A stretch of DNA of 64,000 nucleotides from Streptosporangium sp040640155 (lineage in GTDB: Bacteria; Actinomycetota; Actinomycetes; Streptosporangiales; Streptosporangiaceae): contig NZ_JBFABE010000042.1 of the NCBI RefSeq assembly GCF_040640155.1, positions 7,475-71,474 on the forward strand, given 5' to 3'. Shown in pieces: positions 7,941 to 16,500 of the stretch. The translations under genes and the position numbers were made by a program. Below the pieces are notes generated by a model, which was not told the origin of the DNA, made no database searches, and worked only from the letters and a program-made list of their open reading frames with translations. The stretch's first letter is position 1. The number at the start of each line of letters is the position of its first letter.

Positions 7941-9215
7941 ATGAGACGACGCATGACGATCACCATCGGCACGGCCGCGCTGGCGCTGGCGATGGCCGCG
8001 CCGGCGGCCGCCGCGCCCGGCTGGACCGCTCTCACCCCTCCCACCGCCGAACCGGCCCCCACCCGGCAGGCCGACGCGGAGCGGAACGACGCGGGACGGA
8101 ACGGTTTCGGTGGGCACGGGTTCGGCCGCGCCACGCTGACCGGATTCGCCTCCCTGCCCGCGCTGACCTTCGTGCCCGGCAGTGAGCCTTCCGGGGCACA
8201 GCTCGGCACCGCCCCGGTCAACGGGGTGACCCCGCCGTTCACCGGACAGCCGGTGCAGGGGTTCAGCGGCATCGTACGGCGGTCCGGCGGCACGTTCGAC
8301 GTGCTGTCGGACAACGGGTACGGCTCCCAGTCCAACAGTGCCGACTTCCTGCTCCGGGTGCATCGGATCAAGCCGGACTTCCGGCGTGGCGCGGTGAAGG
8401 TGCTGGGCGGCTTCGACCTGAGCGACCCCGACGGGCACGTCACCTGGCCGCTGACCCGCGCGGACCGGAAACTGACCGGTGCCGACTTCGACGTGGAGTC
8501 GATCGTGCGGACCTCCGACGGGACCTACTGGATCGGGGACGAGTTCGGCCCGTTCCTGCTGCACTTCTCCCGCTCCGGCACGCTGCTGGAGGCACCGGTC
8601 CCGCTGCCCGGCGTGAAGGCGCCGGAGAATCCGTCCCTCGACGGCGAGCAGCCCAACCTCGGCCGGAGCAAGGGCTTCGAGGGCATGGCACGCTCGGTCG
8701 ACGGCAGGACGCTGTACCCGCTGCTGGAGGGCACGGTGACCGGCGACGCCCCCGGCACGCTGCGGATGAACGAGTTCAGCCTGCGCGGCAAGGCCTACAC
8801 CGGCAAGACGTGGACCTACCGGCTGGAGAGCCCCGACAACGCGATCGGGGACATGATCGCGGTCGACCGTAGCCGGTTCCTGGTCATCGAGCGCGACAAC
8901 CTGCAGGGGGACCAGGCGCGCGTCAAGCGCATCTACCTGGTGGACACCCGGTACGCGGATCTGCGCAAGACCCTCGTCGCCGACCTGCTCGACCTGGCCG
9001 ACCCGCGCCGGCTGGGCGGCTTCGGCGAGACCTTCCGCTTCCCGTTCCAGACCATCGAGGACGTGGTGATCCTCGACGACCGCACGCTGGGCGTGCTCGA
9101 CGACAACAACTTCCCGTTCTCGTCCGGCCGCGCTCCCGGCAAGCCCGACGACAACGAGTTCATCACCGTACGCCTGTCCCGGCCGCTCCTGTCGGACCTT
9201 CGCGCCCGTCGATGA
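7941..9215 (+). CDS. secreted phytase-like esterase domain protein
   Basis: A 424-residue exported protein. The signal peptide is MTITIGTAALALAMAAPAAAA with cleavage near residue 25. The mature region matches the esterase-like activity of phytase family (Phytase-like): GFSGIVRRSGGTFDVLSDNG near residue 110, DFDVESIVRTSDGTYWIGDEFGPFLLHFS near 175-210 (shown here by its key words VESI, WIGDE and GPFLLHF), KGFEGMARS, and near the end DVVILDDRTLGVLDDNNFP. The acidic and aromatic motifs are those of a beta-propeller hydrolase acting outside the membrane. A TAGCGT hexamer six bases before the ATG suggests a leaderless transcript. Substrate unknown. Confidence 0.88.
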   Translation: MRRRMTITIGTAALALAMAAPAAAAPGWTALTPPTAEPAPTRQADAERNDAGRNGFGGHGFGRATLTGFASLPALTFVPGSEPSGAQLGTAPVNGVTPPFTGQPVQGFSGIVRRSGGTFDVLSDNGYGSQSNSADFLLRVHRIKPDFRRGAVKVLGGFDLSDPDGHVTWPLTRADRKLTGADFDVESIVRTSDGTYWIGDEFGPFLLHFSRSGTLLEAPVPLPGVKAPENPSLDGEQPNLGRSKGFEGMARSVDGRTLYPLLEGTVTGDAPGTLRMNEFSLRGKAYTGKTWTYRLESPDNAIGDMIAVDRSRFLVIERDNLQGDQARVKRIYLVDTRYADLRKTLVADLLDLADPRRLGGFGETFRFPFQTIEDVVILDDRTLGVLDDNNFPFSSGRAPGKPDDNEFITVRLSRPLLSDLRARR

Positions 9216-9339
9216 CGGCTCGCGAGACCGGACGCCGCACCACGGGAGCCGTACCGCGGGAGGCCGGAAGGACGGGACCGCCTTTCACACGCACCGAACA
9301 AGAGGGACATAGCACTAAATAAGAAGATAAACCACAATC

Positions 9340-9486
9340 ACTATTAACGGTGTCATTTATTTGCTTGTCCCCAACGGTTTCAATGCCCTATCCGACTGTC
9401 CGGGGGGTATCTCCTAGCTGCTACCACTTATGGGGCAGCGAGGCATATCAGGCGTTTTCGGAACCAGAAACGGATGGGGAAATAAC
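9340..9486 (+). promoter_or_regulatory. conserved 5' leader, copy 1
   Basis: The DNA before the GTG at 9487 shares with the DNA before 10428 a set of blocks in the same order: a ttaa/ttatttgct element, gggtatctcct at 9405-9415 (71 bases before the start codon), a ttttcggaa block, and tggggaaat as ribosome binding site. Shared spacing points to a common structured leader or regulator rather than chance. Confidence 0.55.
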
Positions 9487-9921
9487 GTGCTTCCTCGAAA
9501 GAGCAGAGGGATATCGGAGCCGGCCTCCGGCAGGCGGGTGGGCGTTCTCGCCGTCGCGGCGTTCGCCGGAATCCTCATGACGTCGGCCCAGCCGGTCAAT
9601 GCCGCCACGGCGCAGGAGTGGCCGTCCGGTTCGACCTCACGGCCGAGCGCGGAGGGGGCTCCCTTCGGCCTTTCCGACCCCTACCCCGACCCTTCCCGGC
9701 GGCAGTACCGCGACCGTCCCGCGAGGTCCTACGACAGGTGGCGCGGACGGTCGCAGGGCCAGCAGGAACGCCCCCTCGACCGCTACCGTGGCCGCAGGGC
9801 CGGGAACGGCCCGGCCGGGAACGTACGGCAGGGGCGTGACCGCCTCACGCGATCCGAGAGGCTGCTGAGGGATCTCCAGAACGACCCGTCGTTCCCGGAG
9901 ATCATCATTCGTGAGCAATAG
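9487..9921 (+). CDS. small secreted Arg/Pro-rich protein
   Basis: A 144-residue exported protein. I chose the GTG at 9487 because a GGGGAAA ribosome binding site lies about seven bases upstream and because the same arrangement occurs at the next gene; the resulting N-terminus MLPRKSRG with a hydrophobic core GVLAVAAFAGILM and cleavage after PVNAA near residue 40 is a good signal peptide. The mature part is rich in Arg, Pro, Gly and Asp with RYRDRP-like segments and no Cys, and ends EIIIREQ. It has no recognised domain. It shares signal peptide type and leader with the collagen-like protein, so the two are probably co-regulated surface or matrix proteins. Confidence 0.7.
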   Translation: MLPRKSRGISEPASGRRVGVLAVAAFAGILMTSAQPVNAATAQEWPSGSTSRPSAEGAPFGLSDPYPDPSRRQYRDRPARSYDRWRGRSQGQQERPLDRYRGRRAGNGPAGNVRQGRDRLTRSERLLRDLQNDPSFPEIIIREQ

Positions 9922-10284
9922 GAACCGCGGGTGACCACGGCATCCGGGTCCGGTCCCGGTCCGTGGTCCCGGTCCCGGCTTCGGGTTCCCGAGTCCGGCC
10001 CCGGGGCCTGGACCGGCACCGGAGGCGGCGCCCGGCCTGGACGGTGTGAGCCGGCGACGGCCGTCCGGGTGCCGGTACGCACCGGCGCCGTCCGCCGAAT
10101 TGCCGGTACGGCGTCATGGGAGAAGGTTCTCGTACCGGCACCGGACCGGACATTCCAGAGCGGTGCCCGGCTCCTCTCCGAGGGGGCGCACCTTCAGGCC
10201 GGGAAGCACAGAAACCTCTATTTGCCATACGACTGAATAATCACATCAAGTCACACTAAAACACGGACGAGGGTAGCTTTTCCT
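9922..10284. other. intergenic region, no gene
   Basis: About 360 bases. The first half is low-complexity (repeated ggtcccggt-type strings); the second half becomes AT-richer towards 10230-10280 and probably holds the promoter for the collagen-like gene. No supported coding region. Confidence 0.5.
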
Positions 10285-10427
10285 TCGGCGCACCGTTAAT
10301 TTGCTCTTCCTGAACTATGCAGGCGCGTTGTCCGAATAAGACCCGGGTATCTCCTGTTCGCTGTCACTTCCGTGACCGCGTGACGGATCCGGATTTTTCG
10401 GAATTAGCAATGACATGGGGAAATCAA
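10285..10427 (+). promoter_or_regulatory. conserved 5' leader, copy 2
   Basis: Counterpart of the leader at 9340-9486: gttaatttgct, gggtatctcct at 10345-10355 (72 bases before the start), gatttttcggaatt, and tggggaaat seven bases before a TTG. Sequence between the blocks differs, so these blocks are conserved by function or by recent duplication. Confidence 0.55.
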
Positions 10428-11741
10428 TTGCTTCCTCGTAATAGCAGGTGGGTGCCATCCCTCCTCTCCAGCAAGCGCGTCGGCACCGTGGCCGTCGCGA
10501 CGATGGCAGGCGTTCTCGCGATGTCGTCGAACCAGATGCCGGCGAACGCCGCGATCGAACCGGCAGGGGTTCTCACGTCCGCGCCGCACAGCGACAACGG
10601 GAAGACCGGCCTTCTTCATCGATCTATACACCAGGACGAAAAACCCATCCTCCATCGAAACCGACACTGCGGGTGTCGCAGGGCGCACCGCCGCTGCGGA
10701 TGCTCCGGCCGGCATCACGGCTGGAGGGGGGAGCGTGGTCCGCGCGGGCTGCCCGGACCTCCCGGACCTCCCGGTCCGCCTGGACCGCCCGGGCCCGCCG
10801 GTCTCACCGGGCTTACCGGGCTTACCGGCCCGGTAGGAGTGGGAGGCGCGACGAACGCGGGAACCGTGAGGGGCCCTGCCGCGACGGGGACCACGAACAC
10901 CGCCACCTCCTCCACCTCGTCCACCCTCGGACCCGCGGGACCGACGGGAATCGCAGGTCCGGCCGGACCCGCGGGACCGGCGGGGCCTGTGGGACCGGCA
11001 GGCCCCGCGGGGCCTGTGGGACCCGCGGGAGCGACAGGGCCCGCGGGCCCAGCAGGGGAAGTAGGACCGGCAGGAGCCGTGGGACCGGCCGGGCGCGCAG
11101 GAGCGACCGGACCGGCGGGGCCCGCGGGAGTGGCGGGCCCGGCGGGAGCGGTAGGACCGGCGGGACCGGCGGGAGCGGTTGGACCGGCGGGAGCGGTAGG
11201 ACCGGCGGGACCGGCAGGGGCGGTTGGACCTGTGGGACCCGCCGGGCGCGTGACCGTGCTGAACACGACGAGAACCGTGAGCACTCCGGGCCTGAGGGGG
11301 CCGGCGGGACCGAGGGGACCCGTGGGTCCCAGAGGACCGGCAGGAACGTCGAGGCCGGCGCAGGCGACCGGGTGTACGAGCATGTCCGGCGTTCCCGTGA
11401 TCTCCGGGTACTACCTGGCCTCGCCAGGTCCGGTCTGTTCGGTCGGCGCCGTCGGCTCCATGGGTTCCATCGACGTCATCGACTCGCTCGGCTCGATCGG
11501 CTCGCTCGACCTGACCGGTCCGTCCGGACCGATCGGCATGATCGGTCTTGCCGTACCCACCGGTCACGCCGGATCGTCCTGCTCCATCGGCGTCGCCGAC
11601 CACGCCGGAGTGCTGTGCTCCGTCGGTCCTGGCGATCTCGCCGGGGTCCTCGGCCTCTCCGGGACCGTCTGCCTTCCGGAAACCGTCATGACGGCCACTC
11701 TCGCCGATACGGCGAAGTCGCCGATCATGTGCGTTCGGTAG
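10428..11741 (+). CDS. collagen-like secreted protein
   Basis: About 437 residues if started at the TTG (10428) placed after GGGGAAA; an ATG at 10410 is an alternative. The signal peptide reads MLPRNSRW then VGTVAVATMAGVLAM, with cleavage after PANAA. A basic, Cys/His-rich patch (HCGCRRAHRRCGCSGRHH) follows near residues 75-105. Then come Gly-X-Y triplets, first GPPGPPGPPG-type, then, after a Thr/Ser linker, a long GPAGPAGPVG-type tract, covering roughly 10740-11350. The C-terminal 120 residues are Gly/Ser/Ile-rich with scattered Cys and no triplets. It is probably an exported fibrous surface protein; collagen-like triple helices are known in bacteria. No LPXTG anchor is seen. Confidence 0.85.
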   Translation: MLPRNSRWVPSLLSSKRVGTVAVATMAGVLAMSSNQMPANAAIEPAGVLTSAPHSDNGKTGLLHRSIHQDEKPILHRNRHCGCRRAHRRCGCSGRHHGWRGERGPRGLPGPPGPPGPPGPPGPAGLTGLTGLTGPVGVGGATNAGTVRGPAATGTTNTATSSTSSTLGPAGPTGIAGPAGPAGPAGPVGPAGPAGPVGPAGATGPAGPAGEVGPAGAVGPAGRAGATGPAGPAGVAGPAGAVGPAGPAGAVGPAGAVGPAGPAGAVGPVGPAGRVTVLNTTRTVSTPGLRGPAGPRGPVGPRGPAGTSRPAQATGCTSMSGVPVISGYYLASPGPVCSVGAVGSMGSIDVIDSLGSIGSLDLTGPSGPIGMIGLAVPTGHAGSSCSIGVADHAGVLCSVGPGDLAGVLGLSGTVCLPETVMTATLADTAKSPIMCVR

Positions 11742-12051
11742 AGCCGGCCAGGTCCCCTGGGACCGGGCCGGTCGCCCACCGGTCCGTGGCGGGGACGATC
11801 CGCCGGAGTACGTACGGCGTGGATCCGTCCACCACCGGCGGATCACGCCGGACGGGAGCGAGAGCGGATGTCGTGCCCGGTGACCACCTGGCACGGCACG
11901 CTCCGGCCAGGGGCGCGTGAGGACCGCGTGGGATCCGCGTGGAAGCCGCGCGGATCACCACGTGGCCGGAGCGCACGTCGCCGGAACGAGCGCGTGGCGG
12001 GTGTCGGGAACGACGGCCACGGCACCGGCGAGCCCGCGGCCCGCCACCTTC
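11742..12051. other. intergenic region, no gene
   Basis: About 310 GC-rich bases between two convergent genes. Open frames continue through from neighbours as shadows. No hairpin followed by a T run is obvious. Confidence 0.5.
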
Positions 12052-12579
12052 TCACCCCGCCGAGGCGGCGCGTACCAACCGGAGCTGGCCGATCTCGGCC
12101 ACGTTCTTCATCAGTTCGGCGTTCACCCAGGCGACCGTGTGCGCGACGGTCAACTCGGGGGCGTCCTGCCACGGGAACGACGCGGTGGCGTCCAGATCGG
12201 CGTCGGTGAACCCGTCCAGCACCGCCAGCCACTCCGTACGGAGGCCCCGCAGCCATCCGATCGCCGCCTGCCCGTCGCCGGGCCACTCGATCTCCTCCCT
12301 CCGGCGCGGTGGCCGCCCCCGGGCATGGTCGAGGGCCACCGACCACCACCAACCGACATGCCAGAAGACCCAGCCGATCGTGGGGACCGGCACGGGGTCG
12401 GGTTCGGTCTCCTCCCAGTCCGGCCTCCACAGCCCGTCGGCCCCCCGTCGCACCGTCCAGCAGAGGGGGGCGGGCTCCCACGGGAAGTCCTCCGCCGTCA
12501 GCCGTTCCAGATGGAACTCGAACAGCGACCAGGTCAGATCGAACTGCCAGCGCGACAGCTCACAGCGAGAAACAGGCAT
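12052..12579 (-). CDS. DinB family protein
   Basis: A 175-residue protein, start taken at ATG 12579 (MPVSRCELSRWQFDLTW) because longer versions add only low-complexity Arg/Gly. The four-helix DinB/DUF664 pattern is visible: W-x-LFEFHLERLT in helix one, IGWVFWHVGWWWSVALDH with a candidate metal His in helix two, and TVAHTVAWVNAELMKNVAEI with another His near the C-terminus. DinB-fold proteins are metal-binding thiol-dependent transferases or of unknown role (relatives include bacillithiol and mycothiol-dependent enzymes). The gene is alone and divergent from the LysE-type exporter. Substrate not inferable. Confidence 0.82.
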   Translation of the reverse strand: MPVSRCELSRWQFDLTWSLFEFHLERLTAEDFPWEPAPLCWTVRRGADGLWRPDWEETEPDPVPVPTIGWVFWHVGWWWSVALDHARGRPPRRREEIEWPGDGQAAIGWLRGLRTEWLAVLDGFTDADLDATASFPWQDAPELTVAHTVAWVNAELMKNVAEIGQLRLVRAASAG

Positions 12580-12772
12580 CGGGCGACCCTGCCACACGCA
12601 CCCTCCACCCCGGCAACCGGTTTTCGGACGGGTCATGTCGCCGCCGGCCCGGACGGCCCGCCCCCGTCGTCGCCGCCCCCGTCGTGGTTCGGACACGTCG
12701 CCGCCCCCGAGACCCCGGTGCCCGGTGGAAATCGCCTGTGCCGCGCAACGGCCCGTGTGGAACGATCGCCAG

Positions 12773-13405
12773 ATGCCGATCGATCAGCATCTGCTCATGC
12801 TCTTCACCGTGACCACGATCATCGCCATGATCACTCCCGGCCCGGACATGGTGTTCGTCCTGGGATGCGGGATACGCGGGGGTCCGCGTGCCGGGCTGCT
12901 CGCCACGGCCGGGGTGGCGACCAGTGAGGCCGTGCACATCGCCGTGGCCGCCGCGGGGCTGGCCGCGCTCTTCGAGGCGGTTCCGATCGCCTTCACGGTG
13001 GTCCGGATCCTTGGAGCCGCGTACCTGATCTATCTGGGTGTCCAGATGATCCGTAACCGCGAGGAAGGGCAGTTGGACATGACGGGCGCCGGCGGAGGGA
13101 TGTCGGGTCGCCGGGCTTACCTCAGCGGCCTGATGACCAACCTGCTGAACCCGAAGATGGTCACCTTCACCATCGCCTTCCTGCCGCAGTTCGTCAATCC
13201 GGCTCTGGGACAGGTGTGGGTGCAGTTCGCGATCCTCGGGACGATCCTGATCGTGCTGGAGTTCATCGTCGACGGCACGGTCGGCGTGCTCGCGGGACGG
13301 ATCGGCGGGTGGCTGCGCCGGCGACAGGCGGTTCGCCGCCGCATCGACGTCGCGACAGGGGGGATCTTCGTCGGTCTCGGGGTGAAACTGGCCGTCGAAC
13401 GCTGA
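12773..13405 (+). CDS. LysE/RhtB family amino-acid exporter
   Basis: A 210-residue inner-membrane protein with six predicted hydrophobic segments. The N-terminus contains the family signature MITPGPDMVFVLGCGIRGG (residues about 18-36), followed by a helix, LGAAYLIYLGVQMI, and a middle NLLNPKMVTFTIAFLPQFV, all characteristic of LysE translocators that export amino acids or similar small metabolites. The open frame extends far upstream, but ATG 12773 is the only start giving the normal family length of about 205. It is a single gene divergent from DinB; substrate unknown. Confidence 0.93.
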   Translation: MPIDQHLLMLFTVTTIIAMITPGPDMVFVLGCGIRGGPRAGLLATAGVATSEAVHIAVAAAGLAALFEAVPIAFTVVRILGAAYLIYLGVQMIRNREEGQLDMTGAGGGMSGRRAYLSGLMTNLLNPKMVTFTIAFLPQFVNPALGQVWVQFAILGTILIVLEFIVDGTVGVLAGRIGGWLRRRQAVRRRIDVATGGIFVGLGVKLAVER

Positions 13406-13444
13406 TCTCCCACCGGGGGCACCGGCCGTCCGAGGCCTGGCCTG

Positions 13445-15286
13445 TCACGACCGGGCGCGACGGAGGACCGCCTGGGCCGCCGTGAGACGTTCCACCTCGT
13501 CACCGCCCGAACCGCCGGCCCGCGCACCGCCCGTCCCGTCCCCGGACCCGCCGGTCTTCCCACCGTCCGCGCCACCGTCCGCGCCACCGTCCCGACCGCG
13601 GCCGGGGTCATCGTCCGGGCCCTGGCCCGTCACCTCGTCGGCCCACTCCAGCAGGCGGCGCAGGTGGGGGTCGGTCACGGCCGTCACGACGCGGGGGCTG
13701 CCGACGACGACCTCTCCTCCGGTCCCGTCGATGGTGATGGGCGTGCCCTCCGGGAGGGTGCGCCCGCCGGCTCGCACGTGGCCGGCGGCGGCGTCGACGA
13801 CGAGGCCCGCGGCGCCCACGACGGCGGGTTTCCCCATCGCTCGCGCGACGACGGCGGCGTGGCTGGCCGGCCCGCCGGCGGCGGTCACGACCCCCGCGGC
13901 CGCGGCCAGGCCGTGCATGTCGAGCGGGGAGGTGTACGGACGCACCAGGACCACCGGGCCGTCGGCGGCCATCCGCACCGCCCGGTCGGCGGTGGTCGCC
14001 ACCCTGCCCGTCGTGACCCCCGGACAGGCGCCCGTTCCCCGGACGAGGACGTCGGTCGCGCCGGTCACCTCGATCCGGGGCGTACGGACGTGTCGCAGAT
14101 GCCGGGGAGAGACCCGGAGCAACGCGTCGCGGCGGCCGATGACGCCCTCGTCGGCCAGGTCGACCGCGGCGCGGACGGCGGCGCGTCCGACGAGGCCGCC
14201 GGACCGCACCTGCAGGATCCACAGCTCACCCGCCTCGAAGGTGAACTCCACGTAGCAGGTGTCGCGGTAGTGCTCCTCGATCCGGTTCATGGCGTCCAGG
14301 AGACCGGCCCACACCGCCGGCTCCCGGCCGGCCAGGTCGGACAGCGGCCGGGTCGCCGACCTGCCCGAGACGACGTCCTCGCCCTGACGGCCGAACAGGA
14401 CCTCGCCGAACGGGACGTTCTCACCGGTGTTGGGGTCGCGGCTGAACGCGACACCGGTGCCGCTGTGGTCGTCGCGGTTCCCGTACACCATGGCCTGAAC
14501 GACGACGGCGGTGCCGAGGTCGTGCGGGATACCGTTCAGCTCACGGTAGGTGGTGGCGCGCGGCGTGTCCCAGGACGAGAACACGGCCCTGACGGCAGGC
14601 TCCAGCTGCCCGGTCGCGTCGTCCAGCACCGGCTCGCCGGCCCGTTCGCGGACGAGGGCCTCGACGGCCCGGATCGCCCGATCGAGACGTGCCTCCTCGC
14701 CACCGGCGCCACTTCCCTCACCCTGCCGGCCGTTCCCCTCGCCACCGGCGCCGCTCCCCGCGCCGCCACCGCCGACGCCGCCGACGCTCTCCTCGTCATC
14801 GGCACCGCGTCCGGCGGTCCCGCGGGCGACGGCCTCCAGGACGTCCTGCTCCACGCCGTGGACCGCCGAGGCGAAGCCGGACAGGAACCGCAGGCGCGCG
14901 TCGAGCGCGAACCGGGGATCGCCCGTCTCACCGGCCAGTGCCGCCGTGGTCCCGGCGGTGAGGCCGAGGTTGAGGATCGTGTTCATCATGCCGGGCATCG
15001 ACACGCCGCCGCCCGAGCGGACCGACACCGTCAGCGGCCGCTCGACCGCGCCGAGGCGCCGTCGCGTGACGGTCTCCAGATCGCGGACGGCGGCCGCCAG
15101 CTCGGCGTCCAGTCCCTCGGGAAGCCGCCCGTCACGGAGGAAGGCGCGGCAGGCGCCGGTGCCGATGACGAACCCGGGGGGCACGGGCAGGCCGAGACGG
15201 CGCAGCACGACGAGGCCGTAGCCCTTGCCGCCGAGGACGCTCGCGGTCTCCTCGACCTCCGCCGAGATCGGGTGAATCCAGCCCAT
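13445..15286 (-). CDS. pyruvate phosphate dikinase-like protein lacking the PEP-binding barrel
   Basis: A 613-residue protein. The N-terminal ATP-grasp domain is PPDK-type (GGKGYGLVVL, then SVRSGGGVSMPGMMNTILN, and further on FSRDPNTGENVPFGEVLFGRQGEDVVSG in parts), and the phosphohistidine domain is intact with GGPASHAAVVARAMGKP, catalytic His about residue 476. A full PPDK has about 870 residues and ends in a PEP/pyruvate TIM barrel; here that domain is absent and the protein ends soon after the His domain in a Gly/Asp-rich tail. A second Gly-rich insert lies around residues 165-210. It may therefore need a partner barrel or act on another acceptor. The divergent gene at 15304 starts 17 bases away and probably regulates it. 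Confidence 0.85.
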   Translation of the reverse strand: MGWIHPISAEVEETASVLGGKGYGLVVLRRLGLPVPPGFVIGTGACRAFLRDGRLPEGLDAELAAAVRDLETVTRRRLGAVERPLTVSVRSGGGVSMPGMMNTILNLGLTAGTTAALAGETGDPRFALDARLRFLSGFASAVHGVEQDVLEAVARGTAGRGADDEESVGGVGGGGAGSGAGGEGNGRQGEGSGAGGEEARLDRAIRAVEALVRERAGEPVLDDATGQLEPAVRAVFSSWDTPRATTYRELNGIPHDLGTAVVVQAMVYGNRDDHSGTGVAFSRDPNTGENVPFGEVLFGRQGEDVVSGRSATRPLSDLAGREPAVWAGLLDAMNRIEEHYRDTCYVEFTFEAGELWILQVRSGGLVGRAAVRAAVDLADEGVIGRRDALLRVSPRHLRHVRTPRIEVTGATDVLVRGTGACPGVTTGRVATTADRAVRMAADGPVVLVRPYTSPLDMHGLAAAAGVVTAAGGPASHAAVVARAMGKPAVVGAAGLVVDAAAGHVRAGGRTLPEGTPITIDGTGGEVVVGSPRVVTAVTDPHLRRLLEWADEVTGQGPDDDPGRGRDGGADGGADGGKTGGSGDGTGGARAGGSGGDEVERLTAAQAVLRRARS

Positions 15287-15303
15287 CGCGGTAGCATACC
15301 GAC

Positions 15304-15930
15304 GTGTCGAACCCGCCCCACGTGACCGGCGTGGACCTGCTGACGCTCCACACCCTCCGCTGCATCGGGTTCGTCGAGCTCGACCGTCTCGCCGAGGCGA
15401 CGGGGATGTCCGAGCCCGACGTCGAGTCCGAGCTGATCGACCTCGCGGTGGCCGGTCTCGTCACGCGTACCCCGGGGGTCTTCGGCGGATGGGGACTCAC
15501 CGAGGCGGGCCGCGCCGCCGACGCCGAGTGGGTCTCCGCCGAGCTGGACGCGGCGGGGACCAGGGAGACGGTGACCCGGGCCTACGACGGCTTTCTCGTG
15601 CTCAACCCGGAGCTGCTGGATCTGTGCACGGCGTGGCAGATGCGCTCCGTCGACGGTGTCGTGGTCCCGAACGAGCACGACGACCCGGCCTACGACGCCC
15701 GCGTCCTGGACCGCTTCGCCGACCTCCACCGGCGTGCCGAGGCCGCCTGCGCGGACCTGTACGCGGCGATGCTCCGGTTCCGGCGGTACCGGACCCGGCT
15801 CGCCGACGCGCTCGCCCGCGCCGAGGCCGGTGCGCTGGAGTACGTGACGGACGACCTCGCGTCCTACCACGCCGTGTGGTTCCAGCTCCACGAGGACCTG
15901 CTCGTCACCCTGGGCATCCCCCGCCACTGA
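15304..15930 (+). CDS. winged-helix-type regulator divergent from PPDK-like gene
   Basis: A 208-residue cytoplasmic protein, GTG start. Residues 10-70 form a winged-helix-like pattern (LLTLHTLRCIGFVELDRLAE, MSEPDVESELIDLAVAGLV, ending LTEAGRAA), as in regulators encoded beside PPDK-type genes in actinomycetes. The remaining 130 residues are mainly helical with a VVVPNEHDDPAYDARVLD segment and an end LHEDLLVTLGIPRH. A TAGCAT hexamer six bases before the GTG suggests a leaderless transcript, and the 17-base gap means the two divergent promoters overlap each other's coding starts. DNA binding is inferred from the fold pattern only. Confidence 0.7.
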   Translation: MSNPPHVTGVDLLTLHTLRCIGFVELDRLAEATGMSEPDVESELIDLAVAGLVTRTPGVFGGWGLTEAGRAADAEWVSAELDAAGTRETVTRAYDGFLVLNPELLDLCTAWQMRSVDGVVVPNEHDDPAYDARVLDRFADLHRRAEAACADLYAAMLRFRRYRTRLADALARAEAGALEYVTDDLASYHAVWFQLHEDLLVTLGIPRH

Positions 15931-15971
15931 GCCGCCCGCTCCGCCCCCGCTCCGCCCCCGTCCCCGGCCGG

Positions 15972-16277
15972 ATGCGGCGCGTACGAGGACGGCGGCGCCT
16001 GCCTCTCGTCCCAGGCGCCGCCCGGCTCATCCGCCGGCTGCCCCGTCCCGCCGCGCCGTGGCCTCCCGAGCACGGCGCCCTCGCCGGGCTCACGCCGCGT
16101 GAGCGCCTTGTCCCGGTGTCCTTGGCACAGGGAAGGTCCAGCGCGGAGATCGCGGCGGAACACCTCCTGACCGAGGGCGCCGTCGAGGGCCAGGTCAGCG
16201 CGATCCTCATCCGCCTCGGCGTCCGGAACCGGGTCGAGGCGGCGATCCTCGCCCACGGGTCGGGGCTCCTCCGCTGA
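15972..16277 (+). pseudogene. LuxR-type response regulator, receiver domain missing
   Basis: The last 65 residues are a good LuxR output domain (LTPRERLVPVSLAQGRSSAE, then LTEGAVEGQVSAILIRLG and VRNRVEAAILAHGSGLL). Upstream only the end of a receiver linker is recognisable (VPGAARLIRRL), preceded by Arg-rich frame without domain. The substitutions REVL to RLVP and the altered recognition helix indicate decay. An ATG at 15972 could still give a 101-residue DNA-binding fragment. Confidence 0.6.
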
Positions 16278-16390
16278 GCCGGGAGACCCGCCGGACGGCG
16301 TGGTGTGCTCTACGCTTTGGTCCATGATCACCGTTTGGGACCGGCCGCCGGCACGGCGCCCGCCGGCGACGGCCGCGCACGAGCGGCGAC

Positions 16391-16440
16391 CGTGACCGGA
16401 CGGTGGCCGTGACCGGACGGTGGCCGTGACCGGACGGTCC
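16391..16440 (+). repeat. three 17-bp direct repeats before the AfsR-like gene
   Basis: The unit cgtgaccggacggtggc occurs at 16391-16407 and 16408-16424 and, with its last bases changed, at 16425-16440. It lies 61-110 bases before the GTG of the SARP-type regulator. SARP proteins bind short direct repeats, so this could be an autoregulatory site, though the 17-base period is not the usual one. Confidence 0.55.
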
Positions 16441-16500
16441 TATGACCGAACGGCGGGCGCGCGTGGGGTTCCGTACGTGGTGAGCGGAAGGAGCGTCATC

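Noticed and set aside
10404..11894. Long antisense and alternative-frame ORFs over the collagen-like gene
   Set aside because: Repeat-driven shadows; the plus-strand frame alone gives Gly-X-Y triplets with a signal peptide.
11939..12772. N-terminal extension of the LysE-type gene
   Set aside because: Overlaps the whole DinB gene on the other strand and lacks conservation; family length fits the start at 12773.
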